Assembly: GCA_947683625.1 (NCBI GenBank)
Contig: CANTUR010001443.1
Coordinates: 1,234,501-1,298,500 of the forward strand
Length of the DNA: 64,000 bases
Direction of reading: 5' to 3'
Source of the DNA: Mallotus nudiflorus
Lineage: Eukaryota > Streptophyta > Magnoliopsida > Malpighiales > Euphorbiaceae
Shown: in pieces, positions 23,151 to 35,762 of the stretch
Position numbering within the stretch: position 1 is the stretch's first letter
Layout of the letters: each line of letters begins with the position of its first letter
Notes under the pieces: generated by a model
The model's database searches: none
What the model was told of the DNA's origin: nothing
What the model saw: only the letters and a program-made list of their open reading frames with translations
Translations under genes and position numbers: made by a program

Positions 23151-23418
23151 AAAAAGGTTTTTATTTTAAGAATTATAAGCTTTAATGCTCTCCTTCTAGA
23201 GCTATATTCATTGGATTTCAAAGAGTTAAGTGCTTGGGCTATGATTAGTAAATTGTTCATATATAATGTATTTTTGTCTGATTATCTTCTTTAGTAAACA
23301 ACTTTTAATCTTGGTGTCATCGATTTGCATGTCTTAAAAACTATAAGTCTTTAGTTGTAAGTTGAGCCTGTTCTTAAATTTCAAATTTAATTTTTGCTTG
23401 AGGATAAGTAAAAATTTA

Positions 23419-23431
23419 GTATGGGGAAATT
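23419..23431 (+). promoter_or_regulatory. Athila polypurine tract (diverged)
   Basis: agtatggggaaat directly precedes the TG that opens the LTR-like sequence. It is the expected plus-strand primer, with some purines lost. Confidence 0.6.
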
Positions 23432-25500
23432 TGATGCATGTAATTTTTACATATATTTGAGTTGATTTTTAATGAATTTTGAATAATTAAATAGTTTAAT
23501 TTGGGTAGAATTTAGGTTTAATTAGGAAATATTTTAGTTTTAGTATGTTAATTAGGATTTTATTGTTTGTTATTTAATTTTAGTATAATTAGGAGTTTTT
23601 ATGTGATATTGATTAGTTTTCCTTTTTTGTAGATAAGCTGTAAAAAGAAATTTTGAAAAGTCAAGGATTTATTTGATATGGGCATGCTTGTACTCGTGTA
23701 ATGCACTGGAAAAGGAGATTCATTGACACAACTTAAGACACAACCATGTTCTAAATTATGTCTACCTCTAGAACTGAAGAAACATGAAACATGGTTCGCA
23801 GCATGGTCATGTTTCAGACCATACATCATTCTATCGCAATTAGAAGAGCTATAAAGGTTCAATATGGTGAATGCACAACCATGCTGAAAATCATGCCTCA
23901 ATTTAGAAATCTGACTCCAAGTTAAGCATGACCATACTGGGCTTGTGCCAAAAAGATCAATCGAGCATAGGACGAGACACGATCGTGTTCGAGCAAAAGG
24001 AAGTTTCCTAATTGAAAATAACTTAGGAATTTGAGGGCAAGAAGTTTTTTTGTCATGCCTATCTTATAAAAAGGAATAATAAGGAGCTACTCAAGGCATT
24101 TGGAAGCATTCTTAAGAGCACAAACAAGTTTTTAACGAAGATTGAAGAGGGTTCGTGCAAGATTCAGGAATTTCATCTATTACTTCTTCTTTATCTTTCA
24201 CTCTTTTAATTATGTTTGTGTTATTTGCCACAATTATGAGTGGATTGAACACAAGTTTTATTATTTAATTTGATTTTTAGTTAATTCTATGAGTTGCACT
24301 TAATTTATGCTTTTATTTTTTTCCAACTTGTTTGCATATTTATGGGTGAATTAACCAACAAGAGTTCATAAAATTTACTAGTTTAAAACTCATAGGACTT
24401 AAATCACTCGACCACGAGAGTAGGCGAGCTCTTCGGGGGTAAAATAATTATTAAGGAACTTAATAATTTTTTATTAACTTCATAATCACGAAAGTTAGTT
24501 AAACTTTAATTTTAACATGCTTAATTAAGCTCGAGAGAGTTTTTAGTTATTTTAGAACAATTACTCTTAACCGAAATCAATGTTTTTAAATATTAAGGTC
24601 ATGTTTAATTCATGGAATAGATTAAGAATAGAATAACTAATTCATAAAGAATAGATATTCTTTACTTTGGTTCAAATTTTGTTATGGAATACCAATTCCA
24701 AAAAATAGCAATTCTACAAATTTTGAAGAATAGTAATTCTTACAAAAACTAAATAATAGGTATTATTTACCCTTAGAATAGACCATTTGTACTTTTACCC
24801 CTCTTTATTTGTTTAAACTCTCATAATTTTCATGTTCTTATTTTTTTTAAAAAATAATTTAATTCAGATTTTTCAATATTTTTTTTAATTTAATTTGACT
24901 TAGATTTGACAATCATAAATTATATGAAATTTGTTTATTTTATATGTTTGTATTTTTATGATTAAAAAAATTTTAAATATTATTTATTTATTTATTTATT
25001 TTGCATTTATATTATTTTAGAGAAATAAAATATACATGCTAATTTTTTTATATATTATATATTTAATTTTTTTATATAAAACATGCTAAAATTGTATGAC
25101 TATTCAATTTTGATACTAATAATAAAATTCAATAATAAAATATTAATATCATTTATGTTTAAATCTTCTTGTTCCTCATTGTAATTATAGGTAATGAACC
25201 AAAGTATTAAATAGTAATTATTTAGGAATAATTATTCTAGAAATATCTATTATATTTCTTAAGAATTAGAATTTTATTCTACACTTCATGATCATATTGA
25301 AATAGTGAAACTAAATATAAACTTTATATTTTAATTATTTGAATTCAATTTAATTTAAATTTCTTTAATTTATATTTTATTTATTAAATCACTTTCATTC
25401 GATTTACTAACTGAGAACATAAATAGAAACATTAGTAAACTATAATTCATAATCCATGCGATTACGAGTTTTAATTGCAACAGTCTATATTCTGGGCCTT
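23432..25500 (+). mobile_element. Athila 3' LTR, with an inserted AT-rich element
   Basis: It opens tgatgcatg after the polypurine tract and holds the palindromic acatggtcatgt-type units (23676-23995). A TATA-like tcttataaaaagg (24061) could be the promoter. Text after 24200 (gaattaaccaac, cactcgaccacgag) is typical of the LTR 3' part. The LTR-like text seems to resume after about 25320 (cataatccatgcgattacgag). The exact end was not found, so the right limit is approximate. Confidence 0.55.
24598..25325. mobile_element. Possible MITE in the Athila LTR
   Basis: An AT-rich insert opening ggtcatgtttaattcatggaa with repeated aatagaata phrases. It closes with inverted versions (aagaattagaattttattc, cactatttc-like on the complement). 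This resembles the common plant MITEs whose ends read as 'gtttggttcaggaatag'. Terminal repeats are imperfect and no target duplication was fixed. Confidence 0.3.
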
Positions 25501-25650
25501 AACAATGATAGATTATCAAGAGTTCCAAGACATTTACTCGGATATTTATGTCTAATTGATTTGGAATGATGTTGATTGTTCTTCCATGCTTTGTATATAC
25601 TTTGAAGTTTTTAGCTTCTTGTTGATCATAGCACTCGATAATGCCTATTG

Positions 25651-25865
25651 AGTATTGGACCATGCATGCGTAGAGTGCTGGTGGACACGTATAATGCTAA
25701 GTATTGGACTCAATACACGTAGAGTCCTGATGGACATGTGTAAAATCAAGTACGTGTAATGATGAATATGAGACCGAGTACGCATAGAATGCTGGCGGGC
25801 ATGCGAAGTGTCGAGCAGACGTAGTGCTAAAATATTGGACCGGACACACGTAGAATGCTAATGAG
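25651..25865. repeat. Degenerate 49-bp tandem repeat
   Basis: Units 25651-25699 and 25700-25748 are both 49 bases and begin agtattggac. Two further units (from about 25766 and 25831) follow, each preceded by a 17-base spacer (25749-25765 and 25814-25830). The core is tattggac...cacgtagagtgctgatgga. It is richer in G and C than its surroundings. Confidence 0.7.
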
Positions 25866-26199
25866 AATCAAACTGATCTCCTTTAATGCTTGTGTGTGCC
25901 AAATCTTTGTTGTAAGCCCAACTAATGGATGATGGATGCCTGCAATGTAAGTCATTTATATTTATTTTAGTATTGCACAGTAGTATAAATTATCATAAAA
26001 TTTTAAAAATAATATAAAAATTAATTTTTGATATTAATATATTTATCATACGTTGAAAATTTCAGAACCACAATATGATATCGAATCTAAATATTTAAGT
26101 CCATGGGTGTAGCGAATAGTAATTAAGTTTATTGACCGATAAAAGCGTCCGAGTCAATGAACTGAAGTTGGACAATAAGAGCCAGCTAGCAATCACACT

Positions 26200-26700
26200 T
26201 TATGCCGTTGTCTGGTTCAAAAAACCAAAAAAAAAAGTCTTTCTTTTGTCCGAACACTTTCCACATTTGTTTCTTTCACACTGCAATGGTATCTTAAATT
26301 ATTTTTACATGTTAATAATTTATTTTTTGGTTGATTTTAATATGTTATCTTTATTTTTAAAATTATTATTTATATAAAAATTAAATATTTACAATCTTTA
26401 TATTTTTTTCTAATTTTGATAAAATATTTTGATTTTATTATACGTAATTATTTGATTAAAATTAAATAAAATTATTGATATAATAATTTAAAATAAAATT
26501 AATATCTAAATAAATTTTATATTTATTTAAATCAAACATATTTTATTAATAATAATTTATTTAGTTTCAAATAACTACATAATTAAAAAATTAAAATTCG
26601 AAATAAATTTTATAAAATTTTCATTTAAACTAAAAATCTATAAATAAATTTTACAAAATTTTATGTAATTCATTTAAACCAAACACACCTTTAAGTTACT
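26200..26700. mobile_element. Possible MITE
   Basis: The left end (ttgtctggttcaaaa near 26208) and the right end, read on the complement (ggtgtgtttggtttaaatg, near 26692), are similar, and the inside is very AT-rich with no coding. This is the usual look of a plant MITE. The target duplication was not identified. Confidence 0.3.
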
Positions 26701-29274
26701 TAACTTTTGAGTTTTCTTTCTATTGATTCTTACTATATTTTTTTTTAATCTTTAATGTCTTAATTTATACTTTATTTTTTTAATTTTTACATTCTTAATT
26801 TAACATTTTGAACGGATTTTCCATCAAGTTATTATCATGCTATAATATTTTCCATTAAATTTGATTTTTTGAGCTAAGTTTGAAAGTTTTTTAATAAATT
26901 ATTACATTTAATTTATTCCTAATGTGACTATTTAATGAAATTTATATCATGTAGATTTTTTATTTATAAATTTAAATTTGAATTGAGATCGGCTTGTAAA
27001 AATTTAGCTCATTTTTTAATTTAATATTTCTTAGTTATTTAGTTTTATATGTAATACATTTTTTAAATTAAGTTAAATTATTTCATGAATTTTTTTAAAA
27101 AATTAACTTAATTTTATTATTTAATTTAAAATTTAATGAGTTAAAATTCTGTTTAATTTAATTAAGTTAAATTTAACTTAATTTTATTATTTAACTTAAA
27201 TTTTACTTAATAAAATTAAGTTAAATTATTTTAAATTGTGCACTTTTAAATTAGGATCCAATATTAGTACTAATTTCAAACTATATTTTAATTTATTTAA
27301 TTTTAATAACAGAAAATAGTTAATATCTAAAAAATAATAGTAAATTGATGATTTTAAATTTAAAAAAATATTTAAAAAATTTACCTAAAACCACAAATAT
27401 CCTTGGGCTAGCCCTGCATAAATGTTTACTAAAAAATACAAAAATCAGAAAGATAAAGTTTGAGAATTCAATAAAATGTAATAATTTATTAAGGATCTAT
27501 GAAACAAAACTCAAAAAGTTCAAATCTAAAATAATATGAGGTGATGAAAATACTAATTGATATCCCATATTAATATCTTATTCTAATAAGGATTATATTC
27601 TCCTAAAGATGATTATTACTTGAATAAAAATAAAAACTTAATAAAGAGGTCTATTTCAATTAGAAAAATTAATCTGCAAATGAAGCCTATTCTCTCCAAA
27701 ATAAGGAAATTGTACAAGATTAAGAAATCATATTACTAAAAGATTTGAGTAATATTTTCTCTTATAAATATATATTATGATATTTCATATCATTCATTCA
27801 TTCATATCCTCATTTTTATCATTCAACATTAATACATCATTTTATCATTTTATCATCTCATTATACAAACAATCATTCTTTAGCTCTATTTTATTTTACT
27901 CATTTGCTTTATTATTTATCCATACAAATATTTACTTAATTTTTAAAATATTTATGGAGAAAACTCTGTCTGTTCACTAATTCTTTTTGTCGATAGTAAA
28001 ATATCAATTCAAAATTATCACTAATTAAATGTGAAAATTCAATAAAAATGAATTGAAAAAGAAACTGAAAAATTCATTAACCTTAAAAGATTGGTTGTTC
28101 CTTTGAAAAGAAAAATCAAACCTTGGTTCCCGGTCAATACTTCCAAGATAATGCCAACCTTTAGAACCATTACATTGACCAATGACCAGGACAACGAAGA
28201 TTTATAATAGCTGATAAAAAATTTAAGTAGAAGTGCTTAAATGATAAATTTTAAACATTAAATTAACTTAAATATTTTCTTTTACATTGTATTTTTTGTT
28301 TACTTTGTTTATTAAAAATAGTTAAAAATTTAAATTATCTTTTCATTTACCATAGTAAATTTAAAAATTTTAAAAATTAGCAACACAGACACCACGAGCA
28401 GTCAAGGCAATAGAGAGAGTTGCTCAGTGAGGTTTGGAGAACTCATCAAACCAACATCGATGTTGAGTGAACTGCTTTTGTTGGTGAGCAAACAAGATAT
28501 AGAGAAATTATAGAAATAGAGACAAAAAATATGAGATTTTTACTTTAAACTTCCTTCCTTACTAAGACCCATCTTTAAGAGCTATTCAAAAGCTATAAGA
28601 GAAGCTTTAGAAAACCTTAAATATAATATTAAGCTATGAGGAAGCACAATTATTTATTGACAATGAAAAAACACAAAAGGAATTAGATATGCTAACGGTT
28701 TTTTTTTGTTAAAAATTAAAAAAAATCACCCAAATCCTGTTAAACACAGTATATGGAAGCTGTTGACAGAAGCCAACGAAAACATTTACTCCCATTACTT
28801 GAAAACTAGCTATTTAAATATCTTAATTTATATATTATTGTGATTTTCGGTGACAAAAAATACGAATAATTAATTCTGAAGAAAGAAACTTCTTTCCCTT
28901 TTTTTTTGGACCAAAACTATAAAATATCTGTCACTATCTATGTAACTATATCATATAATAGCTCCACTTGTCGCCTTTGCTATCTTATTACAGTGAAAAA
29001 TTGAATTATTTCAATCAATTTAAAGAAAATAATTATATATTGTCATGAAGAGACATCTGGAATATATGGACTTCTTTCCCTATCAGATAGCTGCATAGGG
29101 CATTATATTGCTCTTGCTGCTTAAAACGCGTATAGCTTTAATAATAACGAAAAGGAGCGACTGATTTATCTGTCTTGTAGCTTTATATAACCAATGATTC
29201 ATTATAAGAGCAGATAGCAACCGCTAGTATTTCATTTAACATACGAAATTTTTATTTTTTTAAATGGATTTAGG

Positions 29275-29815
29275 GGTTGTGTTCATACTCGAAGATTGTG
29301 ATTAGAATTAGAATTGAAATTGAAATATAAATGAGAAATAGAAAGAAAATTTTAATAGAAAATTTTCTATTTATAAAAGAATCAAAATTCAAATTAATTT
29401 TATTTATATATAAAAGGTGCATACTTTAATTTTTATAAAGTAAATTGTACTTTATTAATAATTATTATTGAATAATAAAATAAATTCTCATCTAATAATA
29501 ATTAAAATAAAATAAAAATAATTACAAATCAATATAACTATAAAATTTTTTCATATGAAAATATATTAAATAATAATTATTATAAATTTATATATTTTAT
29601 TTCATTACTTAAAAAAATATTATAAAATTTTAATTAATTTAATTTAATTTTATAAAAATAAAAAATTATTTCTTATTTCTACAAGAGAAAAGGGTAATCC
29701 TCGTTGGTAAGGAAAATTCATTCACATTTTTTATATAAAATTATAATAAATCAAACACTAAAAATTAAAATAAATAATTCTAATTTAATTTTTATCCTTA
29801 CTTTTCATGAAAATG
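29275..29815. mobile_element. Possible MITE
   Basis: The left end ggttgtgttcatactc followed by attagaattagaattgaaattg resembles the complement of the right end (taatttttagtgtttgattt and ttaaattagaattatttat). It has AT-rich content and no coding. Confidence 0.28.
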
Positions 29816-30514
29816 GCTCCTTATATTTTCCATTATGGAAATGCATGTATTTGGAGAAGACTTCAGAATGTTGATTGGGAAAAGGTCAATGCAGTGTCTG
29901 CCATGGGCTAAAGACTAAGTATAATTCCATAAAGAGAGATGAAAGCTGTGTACATCCGTACGCATTTATTTGTCTTCTACCTACATCAACTCTGGAATCA
30001 CTTTGGCTCAAAGATTAATATTGGCCTTTCTCCGAAAAAAAAAAAAAAAAAAGCCTGTTCTGGATTTTTTTTTATTTTTTTATTTTTAATTGATAAATTA
30101 ACTAGTTAAACATTTTAATTTATTAAAAATAAAATTTATTAATATTTTCCTTAAAAAAAATAATTAATGTTTTAAGGAATTACATATGTGCAGAAATATT
30201 TTTTATTTTGAACGAATAAATGCAGAAATAATTGATATTTGTTATTATCCATGGATAGATGTAACTAACATTATTAATGTCTGAAGGGTCATGAGACATG
30301 TAACTAACCCCATTATGCAAAATTATATTTAGCTATGAACATAAATTTTCATGGCTAATTTTTTTTTTCTTTTATCAACAAATTTAACACGTGGCATTCG
30401 TAATTATATTTAGCATTTAGCGTTTGTCGTGGCCATAAAAAGATAAGATAATTTAAGATTAGAGTAGATACGAGGCTAATCCTAATTAAATATTCATTAT
30501 ATTTATTTTTGACA

Positions 30515-30907
30515 ATGACATATGAAAATATTAAAAATATAATTACAAATACGAGAGAGCCATCAATTATGAATAATCAACAATTATATTTACAATTTGT
30601 TATAAGATGTTTTGTAATTTATGATTATACTATACATGATTTTTGGACTTTTACTAATATTAGACAAAAACAAAAAGAAAAGATAAAAAGCAAAAGAAGG
30701 AAGACCCACAAATGCGTGTGGAAGAGCGATGGAATGACTGAGATGAGTTTGGTTCAATTAATGAGAGCAAGAATTTTCACTCGGGTTGTTTTCCGATTTA
30801 TGAAAAGTTATGGAATAAAAACTTTATGGGCATCACGGGTGCTGGGTCGTCCATGCTTTAGTCAACACTTAGATAATTTGCTTGATAAAATATATAAATA
30901 TAAATGA
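30515..30907 (+). CDS. Orphan reading frame of about 130 codons, unknown
   Basis: The ATG at 30515 opens a frame that runs to a TGA at 30905-30907, long for such AT-rich DNA. The predicted product has a basic middle (RQKQKEKIKSKRRKTHK) and a C-terminal part with GIKTLWASRVLGRPCF. I recognise no family. No TATA box, splice pattern or neighbour supports expression, and it may be chance or a fragment of a mobile element. Confidence 0.15.
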   Translation: MTYENIKNIITNTREPSIMNNQQLYLQFVIRCFVIYDYTIHDFWTFTNIRQKQKEKIKSKRRKTHKCVWKSDGMTEMSLVQLMRARIFTRVVFRFMKSYGIKTLWASRVLGRPCFSQHLDNLLDKIYKYK

Positions 30908-31570
30908 AGTTGATTTCTTTTTTTCAAACAACAGTAAAATCATTAAGAACTAAATATTATAATATAATAATTTTTGAATTTGGAAAGACGAGAAAACCCA
31001 TTTCAATTAGTTTTCAACTGTAGAGAATTGTAAATTCTAATTTGTTGAAGAATATAAAGGCAAATCCTCATAGAGGTGACTGATGTGGTAGTTGCGGGAA
31101 GGAGAAATCCTTCAATCTTTTCTTGTTGGTGATCTTATAACTATGGATTGATCATTTTATCCTGATGAAGGGAGGTTCTAATCTCCCAAATCTAAACATA
31201 TAACTCCCCCAATTATCACTAGGAACAACATAAAAAGAGATCAACATTTAGGATAGCAAAGGATCATCCATTTGTTCTATAGGCTGCACAAAAAAAATAC
31301 TGAAATATCAACATACTTATTGATCTATGAAAAAACTACGTAAATATAGATAAATAAAGAGTAGATATTGCTATGGAAAATGAGGGAAAGAAGATGACAA
31401 AATTGCTAAATCTTCCATCAATAATATGAAGTTGATTTTATGTAATATAAATTTAAGAACAATTAATGAATTTAAATTACCGTAATATAAAAATAGTTAG
31501 CTCATCTCCAATTCTTTTAAGTGTAACTGAGTTTATTTAAGTTGTCACTTGTCAAATACAAATTGAACGT

Positions 31571-32986
31571 TGATAACTTCTTTTTGGAACTCTTAAGTTA
31601 GAACTTCGTAAAAGATTAAATAAGGGTAAGGTGACAGGTGGAGAGAATCCCTACAAACCCTCTAATACCTAAGTCAGAGAATGTAAAGAGAGAGTTTTAG
31701 AGAGATAAAGAGAGCAAAAAGTATAAGAGAATAAAATGAATAAGAAAAAGGAATATAGGGTTCTATTTATAGGGATATTAATGTTTAAATCTAAAAGGAA
31801 TATGATTCTTCTTTGATGAAAGTCTTATGCCTATTAGAAGAGTATTTCTTCCTATCTGGGAGTTTTCTTATTTAGGAATATTTTCCTATTTGTTTTGGGT
31901 GTCCTCCTTCTGCAAGCAACCCTTATATAGGAAAATAAAGACCTTAGTTAAATAGGAATATATATATGGAATATCAAGAGTCCCCCCCTAAAGTATGTTC
32001 GGATATTTATATTCGATGTATCTGGAATTGTAAGGTAACGAAAACGTCATTCCACTGCCTAGAGAAAGAGACTGCTTGCGTAATTGTGTATGGTATGGAA
32101 GGGTAAGCTGAGGTGGCTAGCCTCAGTCATAAAGGAAGAGACGATGCTTGATACTGAGTCTTAGAATCAATGTATCAGAATATCATTGAAGTTCTAGTTG
32201 GACTTAAGTGTGTAAAACCTGTAATAAAAAATGCTCAGTGTTATAAAAATGACTAGAAGGATTAATCTGCCAGTAGAGAAACAACTTAATGGAACCAGCC
32301 ATAGTTGAGTTTTAATGCTCGGTGCATTAAAAGCACATCCTGAGTGCCTTATCATCTTTGTGTATTAAAAGCGAGGCCCGAGTGCCAAACCTCAGTACTA
32401 TCAAAGCGACTTGAGGGTGCTAGCTTTAATCACTGGACTTAGGATCTCGGTGCATTAGAAGTGCAGCTCGAGTGCCAAACCTCAGTACTATTAAAGTGAT
32501 ATGAGGGTGCCAACTTCAGTCACTAGACTTAGAATCTTGGTGCAATAGAAGAGCAGCCTAAGCGTCGAATCTCAGTACCATTGAAGCGACCTGAGAGTGT
32601 TAGCTTCAGTCATTGGACTTAGAATCTCAATGCATTACAAGTACAGTCCAAGTGTCGAACCTCAGTACTATCGAAGCGACTTGAGGGTTCCAGCTTTAGT
32701 CACTGGAATAGAATATCAGTGCATTAAAAGCGCGACCCAAGTGCCAATGAAGGGGACAACTGGCACGAGGTGAGCGAGATTATCAACTACCACGTCTTTT
32801 GACTTTCTTTGAATTTTGAACTGTGTAACCATCACGTCTAGTCATGTATCAAAAGATGAGATGTTTCAACTGCCATAATAATAACTACTTGATTAGTGGG
32901 CTTTTCGTTTGCCTGGAATTACCCTTGATGCTATGAGAGAGACTAAAATGACCATGAGGGTAATAATGGTCATTTTAGAACCTTCT
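31571..32986 (-). mobile_element. Tat-type LTR, left copy (3' LTR of the minus-strand element)
   Basis: Starting tgataac, the stretch 31571-31985 matches 51046-51450 in order and phrase (ggatccctataaaccct, taagtcagaaaatgta, ggatgtcctccttctgcaag, cctatataggaaaata). These are therefore the two LTR inner or outer parts of one element on the minus strand. The TATA-like cctatata on the plus strand reads tatatagg on the element strand. Beyond 31985 only this copy continues, with a C-tract and a 90-bp tandem array. The right limit is where a Tekay LTR begins. Confidence 0.7.
32301..32746. repeat. 90-bp tandem repeat in the Tat LTR
   Basis: Regular units start at 32389, 32479, 32569 and 32659, exactly 90 bases apart, with a diverged partial unit before them. 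Each begins acctcagtac, runs through gcgacttgagggtg and ggtgcattagaag, and ends cgagtgccaa. Units differ by scattered transitions. Confidence 0.9.
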
Positions 32987-33182
32987 TATGATGACCCTAT
33001 ATTTTTTTTAAATTAAATAGTATTATTTTGAGATTTACAGTATTAATAATTTTAAAGTTTAATCGTATATTATTATTATTATCGTTAATTACTATTATTA
33101 ATTACGTATTTGTTTACATAAATATTTATTTTTGGAAGTTTATTATTTAAATATTAAATTTATTATTTTTGTTATTATTTCT

Positions 33183-33184
<2 letters not shown>

Positions 33185-33250
<66 letters not shown>
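33185..33250. repeat. (ATT)n microsatellite
   Basis: More than twenty nearly perfect ATT units within the LTR start. A GT/TA tract follows at 33366-33405, at the place where the LTR at 58371 has 58686-58752. Confidence 0.95.
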
Positions 33251-33251
<1 letters not shown>

Positions 33252-33365
33252 GTTAAGTGTTATTATTATGAGTACTTTATTATTATATTGTTCTATTGTT
33301 ATTATTAATATTATTATTTGTCAGTATTACATTATTTTATTTTATTAGTGCATGTGTGTGGCAAT

Positions 33366-33406
<41 letters not shown>

Positions 33407-34242
33407 AAAGATGAAAACACTGTAAACCCATCTCCCTCCCTTGCATAGTCCCGTTCTTTAATCGTCGGTGTGCCTCTCTCCTTTTTGACGCCGGATCACC
33501 ATTGACCATCCTCCCTCTACCATCACCGCTATCTTCTCCTCCCTCCTCTTCCTTCTTCCCCGTCGCAGAACAATAGAAATAATAGCAACAGCAATAGCTA
33601 CGTTGGTGGTCATCGGAGGCGTTGCAGATGGCGGGAGCTAGCTTTTTCGATGCCGTTCAATTCCTTAAGTTTCGAGGAGGTTGAATCTAAGCTTAGTTCG
33701 AACTCTAGCTTGATTGTTTGTGAGTTTTTCTTGATTTTTTGTTTTAGTGCTATTAGGGTTTCTTTTTGTTTTAGGGATGATTTTGGTTGATTCAAACAAA
33801 CTTCTTTAAGAAACATTAATCCTAGTAGCTTAATCTTCTTGAAAATATTTTTTTTTGAATTTTTGGAATTTATTTGAATTTTGGTTAATTTTTTATTATT
33901 TTATTATTATTTATTGAATTTTTATAAATTAATTATTTTAATTATGAATTTGGTTAATTTGGTGTTATTATATATCGTTATTAATTTTAGTGTTGAGAAA
34001 ATAATTTTTGAGAATATTATATAATTTTCAATAATATTTTTATATTATGTATATATTGGAATTTTAGGTTAAATGTGTATTGTTGTTGAAAATAATGTTT
34101 AATTATGTGTTTTAGATAATATTAGAATAATATATGTTGACAAAATAATTTTAATGATTTTATATAATTTTTGAGCAATATTAATTATATTATGTATATT
34201 TTGAATTATTGGGTTAATTGTGTAATTTTGTGAAAATTATAG

Positions 34243-34247
34243 TTAAG
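34243..34247. repeat. Target site duplication of the solo LTR, left (TTAAG)
   Basis: Identical to 37339-37343 on the other side. Confidence 0.9.
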
Positions 34248-34627
34248 TGTAATATCCCGTGTTTTTTTTAAAATATTTTTACACTGTACCGGGATATACA
34301 GTGTCAATAATTTTGACTGTATATACGATATTTTTATGAGTTGATATGTATTTTAAACCTATTTTAATTACTGTCTATTATTTTCAGTATTTTACGTAAA
34401 ATTTTCCCGGGACTTTCATTTTCGGGGAAATTTCCACGTAAACAATGTATTATTAATTATTTTAAATGTATTTACGGACTTGCATGAACTCATACATATT
34501 TTTAAATTATTAAATAAAGCCTGTGTGTGTATATTTATTTAATTAGGGTTTATTATTACCCTAATATTTTATTATTTATTTATTATTATTTGATTATTTT
34601 ATTTATTATTAAATTATTAAAATTTAT

Positions 34628-34743
34628 TATTTTTTTTCTTTTTCTTTTTTTTTTCTTTTTCTTTTCCTTTTTCTTTCTTTTTCTTTTCCTTTCTCTTTCC
34701 TTTTTCTTTCTTTTTCTTTTTCTTCTTCTTCTTCTTCTTCTTC
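34628..34743. repeat. Polypyrimidine (CTTT/CTT)n tract
   Basis: About 115 bases of T and C on the plus strand, just before the GC-rich leader island. The two full LTRs of this subfamily (2706-5922, 10906-14132) lack this expansion. Confidence 0.93.
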
Positions 34744-34849
34744 CCGTGGGTGCCCGACGACCACCAATCTTCTCACCGTCGTTTCTCCCTCATCCGGCCA
34801 CCGTTTTCGACACCGCCGGTCTCTATCTTCTCCTTGAGCTCCGGTGAGT
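34744..34849 (+). promoter_or_regulatory. GC-rich leader island ending in a splice-donor-like site
   Basis: A GC-rich block in an AT-rich LTR, probably at the start of the LTR transcript. It ends gagctccg followed by gtgagt (intron-like start at 34844). The equivalent site is ccagtgatt in the full element and ccggtgaatt in the LTR at 38933-42285, so the strong donor form is not universal. Confidence 0.4.
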
Positions 34850-35762
34850 GTTATTCTAGCTTTGGTTTGAGCTAAAATGGTCTAGAATTGCTTAGGTTTT
34901 GAGTTGAATATTTCGGCCACTTTTGGTTTTCGATTTTTTTGAGCTTCGATTTGGATGATTCATGGAAACTTCCTTCACAAATGTTGTTCCTGGTAGTTTA
35001 ATCTTCATGTATGAATTTTTACAGAAATTTTGGAGGTTGTTTGGATTTTTGGGTATTTTTGAATATTTTAATATTATTTTCTAATTTTCGGAAATTAATT
35101 ATTTAAATTATGAAATTGGAGTTTATGGTTGAATTAGGTGTTGAAATGAATTATAGAAATTTATTTGGAATTTTTATGAATTTCTAAGTATTTATTTTTA
35201 ATTATTGAAGTTTAGGTGATTTTGGAAAATTAAGTTAATTGTGTTTTTATTTGAATTTAATTGGTTAATTGAGTTTAATTATTGATATTATTGATAAATA
35301 TGTTGAGAAAATTAATTTTGGATAAGTGTATGATTTTTGGTGAATTTTTGAAGTAAATTAGGTATATATATATATATAGGGGTATTTTGGTAATTTTACC
35401 CTAAATTGTCTAAAAATGTAATTTAATTGGTTTTAATATTTATTTAAGGTATAAAAATGATTTCTACAAAATATTTGGTATTTTTAACTAATTAAAACTA
35501 TTTTCCGGGAATTATTTTCAATTATATATATAATATACGGTTTTTCTAATAAAATGAGTTTTAATCGATTTTTACAGTGTTTCAAGGTTAATTATGTAAT
35601 TTCTACGTATGAAATGTATTTTTATGATTTAAGGATATTTTTGGTATATTTGAATATATATTCTGTGTTTGTGGACCCCGGTCGACAGATTGTAGTCTGG
35701 AGTCCGACCGAGGGGTTGTGATTGATTGTGGTGTTTATTTTTGAAGTGTATTTTCTTTGCAG

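Larger units (their letters stand above)
22196..23431 (+). mobile_element. Athila 3' untranslated region
   Basis: AT-rich, non-coding sequence between the env-like ORF and the 3' LTR. It has a G-rich patch (22498-22515, gatggtgtggggaggg) and an array of hairpin repeats (22955-23150). The terminal ttttgcttgaggataagta leads into the polypurine tract, a common phrase at this place in Athila elements. A related, inverted copy of the array lies at 54525-55380. Confidence 0.65.
26701..31570. other. AT-rich spacer, no recognisable gene
   Basis: Long AT-rich sequence without domain-like translation. Points seen: a possible MITE (29275-29815), an A-run at 30036-30053 that could end an old retroposon, a less AT-rich patch at 28380-28500, and an isolated reading frame at 30515-30907. 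No host exon could be supported. Confidence 0.45.
32987..34247 (+). mobile_element. Second-subfamily Tekay LTR, first part
   Basis: From about 32987 (tgatgaccctat) the sequence follows the LTR at 58371-61633 (tgtaataaccctag): AT-rich start, TA/GT microsatellite, then a GC- and pyrimidine-rich leader island at 33420-33560. It is split by the solo LTR at 34248 and continues at 37344. The ORF on the minus strand at 33610-33816 has no coding support. Confidence 0.72.

Noticed and set aside
28380..28500. Less AT-rich patch that could be a host exon
   Set aside because: Neither strand gives a reading frame with recognisable content, and no splice-flanked structure is convincing.
32301..32746. CRISPR-like array
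   Set aside because: Units are contiguous 90-bp tandem repeats without unique spacers, inside a plant LTR.
34527..34847. 106-codon frame rich in Phe and Leu
   Set aside because: It is the translation of the polypyrimidine tract and begins at GTG.
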